From Candidatus Nanoarchaeia archaeon (GTDB lineage: Archaea > Nanobdellota > Nanobdellia > SCGC-AAA011-G17 > GW2011-AR17), in contig JAQTVM010000010.1 of NCBI GenBank assembly GCA_028706745.1, positions 1-55,683 of the forward strand: a stretch of 55,683 nucleotides of DNA, in the 5' to 3' direction. The notes under the pieces were generated by a model that saw only the letters and a list, made by a program, of their open reading frames with translations, was not told the DNA's origin and searched no databases. A program made the position numbers and the translations under genes. Below, in pieces: positions 48,133-55,607 of this stretch; positions within the stretch are counted from its first letter, which is position 1, and every line of letters begins with the position of its first letter.

Positions 48133-48990
48133 TTACTGCTTCTTCTTTTCGTCAAAGATATCGCCTATGAACAGCGAAGGCGATATTCCTTTGTCAGTTA
48201 CAACTATCTTTGCATTCGTTGCAAGGCTTTTCTCAACCATCTCAATCTGCTTGAGCTTCTGGGCATTGCCCTTGAAATACTTGTCAGCAGCCTCGTTCAC
48301 GACTTTTATGGCTTCTGCTTCTGCCTTTGCCCTTATCCTTACCGACTCTCCTGCGCCTTCTGCTTCCTTGATTTTTGCCCTTCTCATTCCGTCTGCTTCT
48401 GTCTCTTTTGCAGTGGCATAATCAATGGCAGCTGTCTTTACGTTTTCTGCCTTTACAACATCATTCATTGTTTTCTGCACATCTTCAGGCGGGCTGATTT
48501 CCTTAAGCTCTGTCCTGACAACCTCAATGCCCCAGTTCTTTGTTTCCTTTGATAAAGCAGACATGAGCTCGCTGTTTATGGAGTCTCTTTTGCTGTTTGC
48601 ATCATTCAGGTTCATTGTGCCGATAATGTTCCTTAATGTTGTCCTTGCAAGGCTGATTATCTGCTCCTCGCAGTTGTTTACATTGTATTGCGTATTCTTT
48701 ACATTTGCCTCATCAGCCTTGACCCTGAAGTATATCTGCGCATCAACAGTTGCGTTAAGCTTGTCCTTTGTGATTATTTCCTGCGGCTCTGCGTCAACCA
48801 TGTTCTCAGTCACGTTAACCTTTACCATGCGCTCTATAATGGGTATTATCCAGTTGAATCCCGGCTGCGCAAACCTTGCGTATTTTCCAAGCCTTTCAAT
48901 CAAAGCCCTTTGCGTCGGTCTTACAACCCTTATTCCTGCAAAGAAGATTACTGCCGCTCCGCCTGCTATGTACCATATCAGATTTACCAT
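48133..48990 (-). CDS. SPFH/Band 7 (stomatin-like) membrane protein
   Basis: 285 aa. One N-terminal membrane helix (about 4-20), then the SPFH domain (IRVVRPTQRALIERLGKYAR, PGFNWIIPIIERM, EPQEIITKDKLNATVDA) and a long coiled coil (KETEADGMRRAKIKEAEGAG, RAKAEAEAIKV). Stomatins oligomerise on the membrane and steady other membrane proteins. No NfeD partner lies beside it. GGAGGT precedes the ATG. Confidence 0.92.
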   Translation of the reverse strand: MVNLIWYIAGGAAVIFFAGIRVVRPTQRALIERLGKYARFAQPGFNWIIPIIERMVKVNVTENMVDAEPQEIITKDKLNATVDAQIYFRVKADEANVKNTQYNVNNCEEQIISLARTTLRNIIGTMNLNDANSKRDSINSELMSALSKETKNWGIEVVRTELKEISPPEDVQKTMNDVVKAENVKTAAIDYATAKETEADGMRRAKIKEAEGAGESVRIRAKAEAEAIKVVNEAADKYFKGNAQKLKQIEMVEKSLATNAKIVVTDKGISPSLFIGDIFDEKKKQ

Positions 48991-49033
48991 TTTAAACCTC
49001 CATATCTTAAGAGTAATAAGAAGAAGGGGTTTA

Positions 49034-49945
49034 TTAGCGTTTCCTCTTAAAATGGCGCCTTATGCCCCAGATTGCAAACACTACGATGCCGTAAGGCAGG
49101 AGGTATGAAATAATCTTCAATAACGTGCTTGCGCCGTTAATCACATTCTCAACAAGCTCATAAAACTTTACAAACTGCAGATTAAAATAACCCGGCTGCT
49201 CTTCAGTCATCCAGACATTAATATTAACATAATCAACCCTCTTGTCAGCTTCCTTAATAGCCTTTTCCAGGTATTCTATTGTCTTTTCCTGCGTAAAGAT
49301 TCTGTCAATCAATTGTATCTTAAACTCGCTTTCCTTTGTTTCTTCAAGTATTACCTTGTATCTGGCAAGCCTTTCCTTTTCAGCATTTAATTCAACTTCT
49401 AAGTCTGTATAGCTTTCTGTTATGTCATCAGAATTCTCGCTGAACCTTTCAAGCTTTGCAATGCCTTTTAATTCACCGACAAGCTCTTCATATTTTGATG
49501 ATTCAACTTTTATCCTGTACTGTCCTGTATAATATTCTATGCTGCCGCTCTTGTGCAGCTGGACATCCTCGTTAAGTATTAATGCATCAACTGAAGTGAT
49601 TGCTGTTTTCATCTCAGACTCAGCTTCCCTGAACTTTCCTGTTTCAGCCTCTGTTTCAAGGCTGGATGTTTTTGTTATCTTCCGCCCTGCAATGGCTGCT
49701 TTATCAGTGGAGGCTGCTATCCCATATACTGCAGCCTCTTCACTAATTGCATTATAGCCTGCTCCGCCATAATCATAAGAAGGAGCAATGGAAGGCATAA
49801 TGCTTCTCTGCGCTGTCACGCCAGAAAAAGAAGAGCCCAAGTTAGATATTGAAGACATTGAAAATACTATAATGCCCAAGACAATAATCCCGGCGACAAT
49901 CAGCCAGTTGTCCTTGACTTTCTTAAGCTGTTCTTTGACTGTCAT
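49034..49945 (-). CDS. DUF4349 membrane protein
   Basis: 303 aa. An N-terminal membrane helix (about 14-31), a Ser/Tyr-rich linker, then the DUF4349 region (KITKTSSLETEAE, YRIKVESSKYEELVGEL, FSENSDDITESYTDLEVELN, coiled coil, VDYVNINVWMTEE) and a C-terminal membrane helix (about 272-294) with a basic end. Bacterial relatives are lipoproteins of unknown role; here it spans the membrane at both ends with an exterior coiled coil. Confidence 0.82.
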   Translation of the reverse strand: MTVKEQLKKVKDNWLIVAGIIVLGIIVFSMSSISNLGSSFSGVTAQRSIMPSIAPSYDYGGAGYNAISEEAAVYGIAASTDKAAIAGRKITKTSSLETEAETGKFREAESEMKTAITSVDALILNEDVQLHKSGSIEYYTGQYRIKVESSKYEELVGELKGIAKLERFSENSDDITESYTDLEVELNAEKERLARYKVILEETKESEFKIQLIDRIFTQEKTIEYLEKAIKEADKRVDYVNINVWMTEEQPGYFNLQFVKFYELVENVINGASTLLKIISYLLPYGIVVFAIWGIRRHFKRKR

Positions 49946-50013
49946 GCATATTGGATATGCTGCCAGATATATAAATTGTTCTAAGTAGTTAGGTATGTGC
50001 CGAAAGAATAATC

Positions 50014-50286
50014 TTACCCAATCGTCCTTCTGAAATCAGTGCACTGAGCGTTGCCCACGCCTTCTATTTCTCCGAGCTTGTCCTCGAATGAATCAGAGCC
50101 GAGCTTCTCATTGCAGGTAAAGACTATGCTTAATGCCTTCAGCCCAAATGCAACTTCCTCAACCTCTGCCTTGTAGAAATCTCCGCCGTTTGCCTTCAGG
50201 ACTTCTTTTGCCTTTTCCTCAACAGTTTTTATGTCTGTCTCAGGAGAATCCATCATAAGCTTTATTGTTATTATTGCAGTTGCCAT
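50014..50286 (-). CDS. ef1b: Translation elongation factor aEF-1beta
   Basis: 90 aa. TAIITIKLMMDSPETDIKTV, EVEEVAFGLKALSIVF and LGEIEGVGNAQCTDFRRTIG are the guanine-exchange domain of EF-1B. It recharges aEF-1alpha with GTP. It follows a zinc-ribbon gene by 10 nt, a conserved archaeal pair. Confidence 0.93.
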   Translation of the reverse strand: MATAIITIKLMMDSPETDIKTVEEKAKEVLKANGGDFYKAEVEEVAFGLKALSIVFTCNEKLGSDSFEDKLGEIEGVGNAQCTDFRRTIG

Positions 50287-50296
50287 TTTATATCTC

Positions 50297-50473
50297 CTAG
50301 TTCGGACCTGAAAATCCGCAGGAAGGGCACACGTATCTTGCGCCTATTTCCCTGCAGTGCCTGCATCTCTTTATCTCATACTTGAGGCATTGCGGACATT
50401 TGAACACTGCTGAGCCTTTATCATTGGTAAGCTCTTTCTTGCACGACTGGCATAAGTTTGTTTCCATAGCCAT
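50297..50473 (-). CDS. Zinc-ribbon RNA-binding protein (HVO_2753-like)
   Basis: 58 aa with four CxxC knuckles (CQSC, CPQC, CRHC, CPSC), the arrangement of the small archaeal two-zinc proteins encoded beside aEF-1beta. The start may be 50473 or 50467; both are near 27 nt from the TATA box 50491-50499, and 50467 fits slightly better. Expected to bind RNA or the ribosome. Confidence 0.85.
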   Translation of the reverse strand: MAMETNLCQSCKKELTNDKGSAVFKCPQCLKYEIKRCRHCREIGARYVCPSCGFSGPN

Positions 50474-50490
50474 TTAGGAATTAGAAAACC

Positions 50491-50499
50491 TTTATAAAT
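50491..50499. promoter_or_regulatory. Shared TATA box: zinc-ribbon gene and tRNA-Arg(GCG)
   Basis: TTTATAAAT is self-complementary. It is about 27 nt from the minus-strand start and 29 nt from the tRNA 5' end on the plus strand. Confidence 0.55.
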
Positions 50500-50523
50500 G
50501 TAACGGTAGACAAAAGGATGGGC

Positions 50524-50597
50524 GCCCCTATGGTATAGCCTGGATAGCATGCGGCCTTGCGGAGGCTGAGACCAGGGTTCGAATCCCTGTAGGGGCA
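50524..50597 (+). tRNA. tRNA-Arg (anticodon GCG)
   Basis: 74 nt. Acceptor GCCCCTA/TAGGGGC plus A73; anticodon loop TTGCGGA on CGGCC/GGCTG; T-loop TTCGAAT. The start codon of the next gene lies 3 nt past its 3' end. Confidence 0.9.
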
Positions 50598-50600
50598 TTT

Positions 50601-51275
50601 ATGAATTCATCGCACTCGTTATGCAGGGTAATCTCCAAGAAGGGGATTATGTCCAGAAAGGAGGTTGCGAAGCAGATTATTGCCGGAAATGTCTGCGTTG
50701 ACGGGAAACTGATAAAAAAACCAGGGGCAGTTGTCCCGCTTTCTGCAAAAATCACAATACAGGGCGAAAAGCAGGAAACCAAGAACAAGATTTACCTCCT
50801 TCTCAACAAGCCGCCAAGGTGCCTTACAACAAGGGACGACCCGTTAAAAAGAAGGACTGTTTATGACATTGTGAAAGAAAAAGAATGGGTTTTTCCGGTG
50901 GGAAGACTGGACTACGACACCACTGGATTATTGATAATGACAAACGATTCTGAGTTCAGCGAAAAGCTTGCAAGCCCCGAGAATAAAATCCGGAAAACAT
51001 ACATTGCAAAAATAAAAGGGGCAATCTCAGAAGAAGAGCTTAAGAAAATCAATGCGAAATTGGTTTCAACGACAGGCTTGTCATCGAGGATTGAAATCAA
51101 AATATCCGAGGGAAAAAACAGGCAGGTAAGGAACTTGCTTGAAGGAATCGGGAAAAAGGTAATTTCATTGTCAAGAATAGCAATCGGAGAATTAAGGGAC
51201 AATAATTTAAAGCCAGGCGCCTTCAGAAAGCTCACTTCAGGCGAGTTAAAGCTTGCGTTGAAAAACGAGAGATAA
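50601..51275 (+). CDS. RsuA/RluB-family pseudouridine synthase
   Basis: 224 aa. N-terminal S4 domain (KKGIMSRKEVAKQIIAGNV, VDGKLIKKPG), then the catalytic motif GRLDYDTTGLLIMTND with Asp in RLD, and EGKNRQVRNLL. It converts uridine to pseudouridine in rRNA; the family is mainly bacterial, so transfer is likely. The S4 domain begins within ten residues of ATG 50601, so this start is real even though it lies 3 nt from the tRNA end. No promoter of its own is possible there. Confidence 0.88.
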   Translation: MNSSHSLCRVISKKGIMSRKEVAKQIIAGNVCVDGKLIKKPGAVVPLSAKITIQGEKQETKNKIYLLLNKPPRCLTTRDDPLKRRTVYDIVKEKEWVFPVGRLDYDTTGLLIMTNDSEFSEKLASPENKIRKTYIAKIKGAISEEELKKINAKLVSTTGLSSRIEIKISEGKNRQVRNLLEGIGKKVISLSRIAIGELRDNNLKPGAFRKLTSGELKLALKNER

Positions 51276-51345
51276 GCTTATTAATAACTTTTTGCTTTGA
51301 ATTTAAGCAATAATAATTTAAAAGAGATGAACCGGAGGAATTAAA

Positions 51346-51498
51346 ATGGAAGACACGCATTCAGTGAAAATGGCGATGATTGCATCTGCTGCAAAAGCTC
51401 TTGAATACAGGAGAAAGAACCCTGGCAAGAGCGATGATGATGCCTTAAGGCACGTAATGAGCGTGGCAGACGACCTTTTGAGCGAGATGCACTGCTAG
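51346..51498 (+). CDS. Small hypothetical protein (50 aa)
   Basis: Helical, begins MEDTHSVKMAMIASAAKALE and ends DDLLSEMHC; middle YRRKNPGKSDDDALRHVMS. A strong GGAGGAA lies 6 nt before the ATG and TAATTTAAAAG (51314-51324) is a TATA candidate, so the gene is probably real. Not recognised. Confidence 0.6.
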   Translation: MEDTHSVKMAMIASAAKALEYRRKNPGKSDDDALRHVMSVADDLLSEMHC

Positions 51499-51539
51499 AA
51501 AAGGTTTATTAAGCATTTCTTTCTCTATTTTTTATGGGC

Positions 51540-51614
51540 GGACCTGTAGCCTAGCCTGGATAGGGCGACAGCCTTCTAAGCTGTAGATCGCAAGTTCAAA
51601 TCTTGCCAGGTCCA
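51540..51614 (+). tRNA. tRNA-Arg (anticodon TCT)
   Basis: 75 nt. Acceptor GGACCTG/CAGGTCC plus A73; anticodon loop CTTCTAA on ACAGC/GCTGT; T-loop TTCAAAT. GGTTTATTAAGC (51506-51517 region) is the likely TATA box. A tail palindrome follows. Confidence 0.93.
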
Positions 51615-51722
51615 TACTTTTCTTTTTTAATTAGCATTCAAATCAACAAGATTATTAATCTTCACTGGCAAGCCCCGAACGAGCGCAGCGAAGTGAGACT
51701 GCTTGCCAGGTCCATACTTTTC
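51615..51722 (+). repeat. tRNA-tail palindrome element after tRNA-Arg(TCT)
   Basis: A 50-nt AT-rich spacer is followed by arm CTGGCAAGC (51665-51673), core CCCGAACGAGCG...GAAGTGAGACT, and arm GCTTGCCAG (51701-51709). The last 21 nt (51702-51722) repeat exactly 51602-51622, which spans the tRNA 3' end and 8 nt beyond. The two copies are exactly 100 nt apart. Confidence 0.85.
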
Positions 51723-51791
51723 CTTTTCGTTCTTCAAAAGCTTAATAAATGCGCTAAACTAAATAATAAAGAGCAATAATGAGGTGATATA

Positions 51792-52493
51792 ATGAAAAAG
51801 ACACTAATAATTTTATTGGCGATTGCGCTTCTGGTAACAGCGTGCGCGCAGCAAAAGGCGGCTGAAACATATTCGGCAGGGATTCCTGCTGAGGCGCCTG
51901 TTGTAGAAACTCCAGAAGCTCCTGCTGAAGAATTGCCGGCAGAAGAAGTGAAAGAAGAATCTGCTGAGGCGCAGGAAGAAGAGCCTTCAGCAGAAACTGC
52001 TGAAGAGCCGGAAACAGATGAAAGGATATTTGAAGTAAAAAAAGGAGATGAGCTTAATTACAAAGGCACTGAATTTACTGTGGAGGAGCTTACAAATTAC
52101 GGAAATTATATGACAATTGACTTTAACCCTTATAGGTTTCATCTTTACGAAGTCAATGGGCCTGAGATTCTTAACGGGATAGAGTATACAATAGTCGAAA
52201 ATAACTTTTACAAGCTGGGCTCTGTAAAGCTGAGAGTAAGACCTGTGCCTCTTGGCGCAAGTGAATACCTGATTGAAAAAGGCGATTCAATCACCATTGC
52301 AGGAACCAAGCTTACGCTTGGCACTGTGCAAAGAAAAGACAGGGGAGACATATCTGCCTATTTCTCATCAGGCGGAAATGAATATCTTGTAATGCTTGGA
52401 AAAACAGTTAATGCAGGGGATATTGCAGTAACTCTTAAAAGCGCATTCTTCAGGCAGCGCCAGTATGCAATCTTAAAAATAGTGCCTGCTTAA
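51792..52493 (+). CDS. Lipoprotein (233 aa) with acidic linker
   Basis: Signal peptide MKKTLIILLAIALLVTAC with lipobox, then a 55-residue Ala/Glu/Pro linker (PEAPAEELPAEEVKEESAEA) that would hold the C-terminal domain off the membrane. The domain (res about 85-233) is beta-rich with repeated KGDxLxxxGTxxTV units (EVKKGDELNYKGTEFTVEEL; EKGDSITIAGTKLTLGTV). Ribosome site GAGGTG. Not recognised beyond that. Confidence 0.7.
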   Translation: MKKTLIILLAIALLVTACAQQKAAETYSAGIPAEAPVVETPEAPAEELPAEEVKEESAEAQEEEPSAETAEEPETDERIFEVKKGDELNYKGTEFTVEELTNYGNYMTIDFNPYRFHLYEVNGPEILNGIEYTIVENNFYKLGSVKLRVRPVPLGASEYLIEKGDSITIAGTKLTLGTVQRKDRGDISAYFSSGGNEYLVMLGKTVNAGDIAVTLKSAFFRQRQYAILKIVPA

Positions 52494-52533
52494 GGCACTT
52501 ATTTTTTCTTTTTAATTTAATGCAAATCAGAGA

Positions 52534-53064
52534 CTAATCTCCTTCAAACTCGCATAATTTGAAGAACTTATAGCCTTTCTCTTCCAGCTTCTTCCTTCCG
52601 CCGACTTCAGGCAAATCAATTACAAAAGCCATTTCGACTATTTCGCCGCCTAATTTCTCAATCAAGGCCGCGGCTGCCAACGCAGTGCCGCCTGTTGCAA
52701 GCAAATCGTCCACTATCAGCACTTTATCGCCTTTTTTTATTGCATCCTTGTGAATCTCTATTATGTCTTTTCCATACTCTAATTCATACTCGTGCCTTTC
52801 AACATCCGCAGGCAGTTTTCCTTTCTTTCTGATTGGAACAAATCCCTTGCCTAACTGGTGCGCCAATGCGCCGCCAAGAATGAATCCTCTTGCTTCCAAT
52901 CCAACAACAACATCTATCGGAACGCCTGTATACCTTTGGACAAACTCGTCAATAATTTTCCTGAAGCCCTGTGCGTCTTTCAGTAAAGTCGTTATGTCCC
53001 TGAACATTATTCCCTGCTTTGGGAAATGCGGTATTGTCCTTATTTTTGACTTGATTGATTCCAT
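52534..53064 (-). CDS. apt: Adenine phosphoribosyltransferase
   Basis: 176 aa. [41 protein letters not shown] and the PRPP motif [17 protein letters not shown] are those of bacterial-type Apt. It makes AMP from adenine and PRPP. It lies 15 nt after mtnP, whose product is adenine, so the two form a salvage operon. Confidence 0.95.
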   Translation of the reverse strand: MESIKSKIRTIPHFPKQGIMFRDITTLLKDAQGFRKIIDEFVQRYTGVPIDVVVGLEARGFILGGALAHQLGKGFVPIRKKGKLPADVERHEYELEYGKDIIEIHKDAIKKGDKVLIVDDLLATGGTALAAAALIEKLGGEIVEMAFVIDLPEVGGRKKLEEKGYKFFKLCEFEGD

Positions 53065-53079
53065 TCTAACCTCCTTTAA

Positions 53080-53826
53080 TTATTTAATCTTTGGAATTGC
53101 TTCTAATAATAATTTAGTTACTTTCTCCACATTCTGCCCGAATATTTTTAAAATATCTTCCCAAGTAACCGGCTTTTCGTCTTCCTTCCAGCAGTCATAA
53201 TCAGTGCTCATAGCAACAGCCGCATACGGAACTCCAGCTTCGTTAGCCAAAGTCGCTTCAGGCGCTATTGACATGTTGATTATATCAGCTCCCCACAGCC
53301 TAAACATCTTGCTTTCTGCTTTTGTAGAGAACCTCGGGCCCTCTATTGTAACTACAGTGCCTTTCTCGTGGTGCTTTATGTGCAGTTCCTTGCAAGCTTG
53401 TATTAATATGCCCCTTACTTCCTTTGAAAAAGGCTCTGCCATTGGGGTGTGCACTGCGCCGTTTTCAAAAGTCTCGTGGAATGTGATGATTCTATGCCTT
53501 GTGAAGTCAATGAACTGGTCAGGAATAACCAAGTCGCCCCTTTCTATTTCTTCCCTTAAGCTTCCTACTGCCGTTGTCGCGATTATATGCGTGCATCCTG
53601 CTTTCTTCAATGCCCAGATGTTTGCTCGGTAGTTGACGTTTGTTGGCGGATATTGGTGCTTCTTGCCGTGCCTTGCGATTAATACGACATCTATCCCTTC
53701 TATTTTCCCCTCTGTTAATCGTGATGAAGGCATTCCGTAAGGTGTTTCAATTTCTGTTTCCTTTGCATTTTCTAGAATTTTTGGGTCGTCCAGCCCTGAG
53801 CCGCCTATGATTCCGATTTTTACCAC
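53080..53826 (-). CDS. mtnP: S-methyl-5'-thioadenosine phosphorylase
   Basis: 248 aa. GIIGGSGLDD, RHGKKHQYPPTNVNYRAN, ATTAVGSLRE, TIEGPRFSTKAES and NMSIAPEATLANEAG define the MTAP branch of purine phosphorylases. It splits methylthioadenosine to adenine and methylthioribose-1-phosphate. The start GTG at 53826 is preferred: GAGGTG lies 6 nt upstream of it, whereas that site overlaps the alternative GTG at 53835. AATATATATAAATAA (about 53858-53872) is the likely TATA region. Confidence 0.93.
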   Translation of the reverse strand: MVKIGIIGGSGLDDPKILENAKETEIETPYGMPSSRLTEGKIEGIDVVLIARHGKKHQYPPTNVNYRANIWALKKAGCTHIIATTAVGSLREEIERGDLVIPDQFIDFTRHRIITFHETFENGAVHTPMAEPFSKEVRGILIQACKELHIKHHEKGTVVTIEGPRFSTKAESKMFRLWGADIINMSIAPEATLANEAGVPYAAVAMSTDYDCWKEDEKPVTWEDILKIFGQNVEKVTKLLLEAIPKIK

Positions 53827-53946
53827 TTGTATCACCTCGTAGAATAAAGAAATATGTTATTTATATATATTACCACAAAAGGCGGTGAGGGAACAATGGC
53901 TTTGCCTTTTAGTTTGCTCACAGCCCTCAAACCCCTAAAGGATAAC

Positions 53947-53956
53947 GCTTATAAAT
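53947..53956 (+). promoter_or_regulatory. TATA box for tRNA-Cys
   Basis: GCTTATAAAT lies about 35 nt upstream of the mature tRNA. The stretch 53876-53945 shows only short self-complementary segments (AAAAGGC/GCCTTTT, TGAGGG/CCCTCA). Confidence 0.5.
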
Positions 53957-53986
53957 ATTGAGTGAATTGTTAAAGAATACATCTAT

Positions 53987-54059
53987 GCAGGTGTAGCCAA
54001 GCGGCTAAGGCGAACGGCTGCAACCCGTTTAATCACAGGTTCGAGTCCTGTCACCTGCT
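53987..54059 (+). tRNA. tRNA-Cys (anticodon GCA)
   Basis: 73 nt. Acceptor GCAGGTG/CACCTGC with discriminator T73, the Cys identity base; anticodon loop CTGCAAC on AACGG/CCGTT; T-loop TTCGAGT. No tail palindrome follows. Confidence 0.94.
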
Positions 54060-54082
54060 TATATCTAGTTAAGTGGTAAGAA

Positions 54083-54601
54083 ATGGGAATAATAAACAAA
54101 GAAACAGGATATAGGCTTAAAAGAGGGGATAAAGTTAAAGCAGTAGGGGTATATATTAAGCTCCCTCGACAAATAACAGTAGGGAAAAATGAAAAAGTAA
54201 TATATTTGAAAGAGGGATTTGGTTTTTATCCTAAAGCAGGAATACATTTTTTTAATTGGACTGGACCAATACTAGATTATATCGGTGAGTGTATTCAAGA
54301 ACGTAAATCTAACTTTTCTTCAAATGAGGTAAGAGATTTTTTAATCAAAACAGGAAGATATAACGATATTTGTCATCCATTAGATTCTAATTTTTTAGTC
54401 AAATTGGACTCAAATGAATTTAATGCCAGAATTAATTCAACATTATCCTCTTTTAAAGGGGCAGGGCTTAGACGTTCTTTAAATAATCGGACTGGTAAAA
54501 ATTATAACCAACATGAACTTCCGTTAAGTATAAAGCAAACAGCAAAGAATAATTGGGAAATTATACAGCTTGAAGAATATAAACCTGAGTTAAAGTCGTA
54601 G
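54083..54601 (+). CDS. Hypothetical protein (172 aa), AT-rich, next to tRNA-Cys
   Basis: Not recognised. Mixed alpha/beta protein (RLKRGDKVKAVGVYIKLP, FGFYPKAGIHFFNWTG, NSTLSSFKGAGLRRSLNNR). The gene is clearly more AT-rich than its neighbours and begins 24 nt after tRNA-Cys, features of an integrated element. It is followed after 15 nt by a second AT-rich gene. Confidence 0.6.
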   Translation: MGIINKETGYRLKRGDKVKAVGVYIKLPRQITVGKNEKVIYLKEGFGFYPKAGIHFFNWTGPILDYIGECIQERKSNFSSNEVRDFLIKTGRYNDICHPLDSNFLVKLDSNEFNARINSTLSSFKGAGLRRSLNNRTGKNYNQHELPLSIKQTAKNNWEIIQLEEYKPELKS

Positions 54602-54616
54602 CTTAAAGGTGAGAAA

Positions 54617-54946
54617 TTGGGAATAATAGAACAAGTAGATGCCAGTTTAATTAAAAAACAAGGAAAAGAATTAGATACTAATGCTTTAAATAAAGAGCTA
54701 TTTAAAACCCGCAAAAAAATAAAAAGAGAAGTAGAAAGAGTATTGCTTGTTATAAATCAAGAAAATAGAAGATTATATACTTTAATCAAAAAACATCCTT
54801 TAAATAACTTTAATCAGGCTATTTTTAATGACAAAACTTCTCAAATTGTTAAATTTAATGAAGGACTTATTGCAACTTGGCGTGATACTCTCAGATTAGA
54901 CAAAGAAAAAGATAGTGAAGATTCCCTGTTAGAATATAAATATTAA
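54617..54946 (+). CDS. Hypothetical helical protein (109 aa), TTG start
   Basis: Not recognised. Basic helical middle (LFKTRKKIKREVERVLLVIN, RRLYTLIKKHP). It starts at TTG 54617 with AGGTGA 5 nt upstream; the next ATG would lose most of the helix. Same AT-rich composition and orientation as the previous gene, so a two-gene unit. Confidence 0.5.
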   Translation: MGIIEQVDASLIKKQGKELDTNALNKELFKTRKKIKREVERVLLVINQENRRLYTLIKKHPLNNFNQAIFNDKTSQIVKFNEGLIATWRDTLRLDKEKDSEDSLLEYKY

Positions 54947-55000
54947 CTGGATTATTCTTCTGCTTAGGATGGCTTTATTTGAATTAATGAAAAAAGCAAT

Positions 55001-55546
55001 ATGCTTAAATACAAGTCAGGCAACACCAAAAGCGTGAAGAAAGACAAGTCCCCGCAGGGGTTCATTGACGAGGATATTAAGCATCTGCTGGATTTGATAA
55101 ATTCTGCTGATGGCTATGAAACTACCAGCTCCTGCTCCGGAAGAATCACTTTGATGAACAGGCAGGACAAGAAGGAGTCTGAATGGCTGTTTAAGTCGCA
55201 TTCTGCTGTAAAAGCCGATGAATTATGGAATGCTTTGCAGAACACTTCAGGCAGGGTTTGGTTTATGCAGGAGCCTGTGATTATCCATGTGAAATGCTTT
55301 TCTCTGGAGTCTGCTGAAAAGCTTTTGAACATTGCAAGGGAAATCGGGATGAAGCATTCAGGCATTGTGGCTTTGGGCAAAGAGCCAATATTGGAAATAA
55401 GGGGAAGTGAGAGAATGGAAGCTATCCTTGATAAATCTCTTGCAAGCAGGGAATACATTGAGATTCTTATTGAGGAAGCAAACAAGAAGCTTCTGAAGGC
55501 AAAGGAAAAAATAAATAAGTTAGAGAAAGCCGTAAGCTGCCTTTGA
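55001..55546 (+). CDS. taw3: tRNA wybutosine-synthesis methyltransferase TYW3/Taw3
   Basis: 181 aa. DKSPQGFIDEDIKHLLDLIN, TTSSCSGRITLM and the C-terminal IEEANKKLLKAKEKINKLEK match TYW3. It N4-methylates the wyosine intermediate at G37 of tRNA-Phe. GGCTTTATTT (about 54971-54980) is a TATA candidate for a leaderless start. Confidence 0.93.
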   Translation: MLKYKSGNTKSVKKDKSPQGFIDEDIKHLLDLINSADGYETTSSCSGRITLMNRQDKKESEWLFKSHSAVKADELWNALQNTSGRVWFMQEPVIIHVKCFSLESAEKLLNIAREIGMKHSGIVALGKEPILEIRGSERMEAILDKSLASREYIEILIEEANKKLLKAKEKINKLEKAVSCL

Positions 55547-55556
55547 GGATATCAGC

Positions 55557-55574
55557 TGTGTTATCCCGATATTA
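55557..55574 (+). mobile_element. Terminal repeat of an insertion sequence
   Basis: TGTGTTATCCCGATATTA lies 10 bp after taw3 and 33 bp from the transposase stop. It matches the reverse complement of the solo ends at 840-857 and 29257-29274 except for a few bases. Confidence 0.55.
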
Positions 55575-55607
55575 TTTCCTAAGGGAACAATAATTCGTTT
55601 CATCTTA

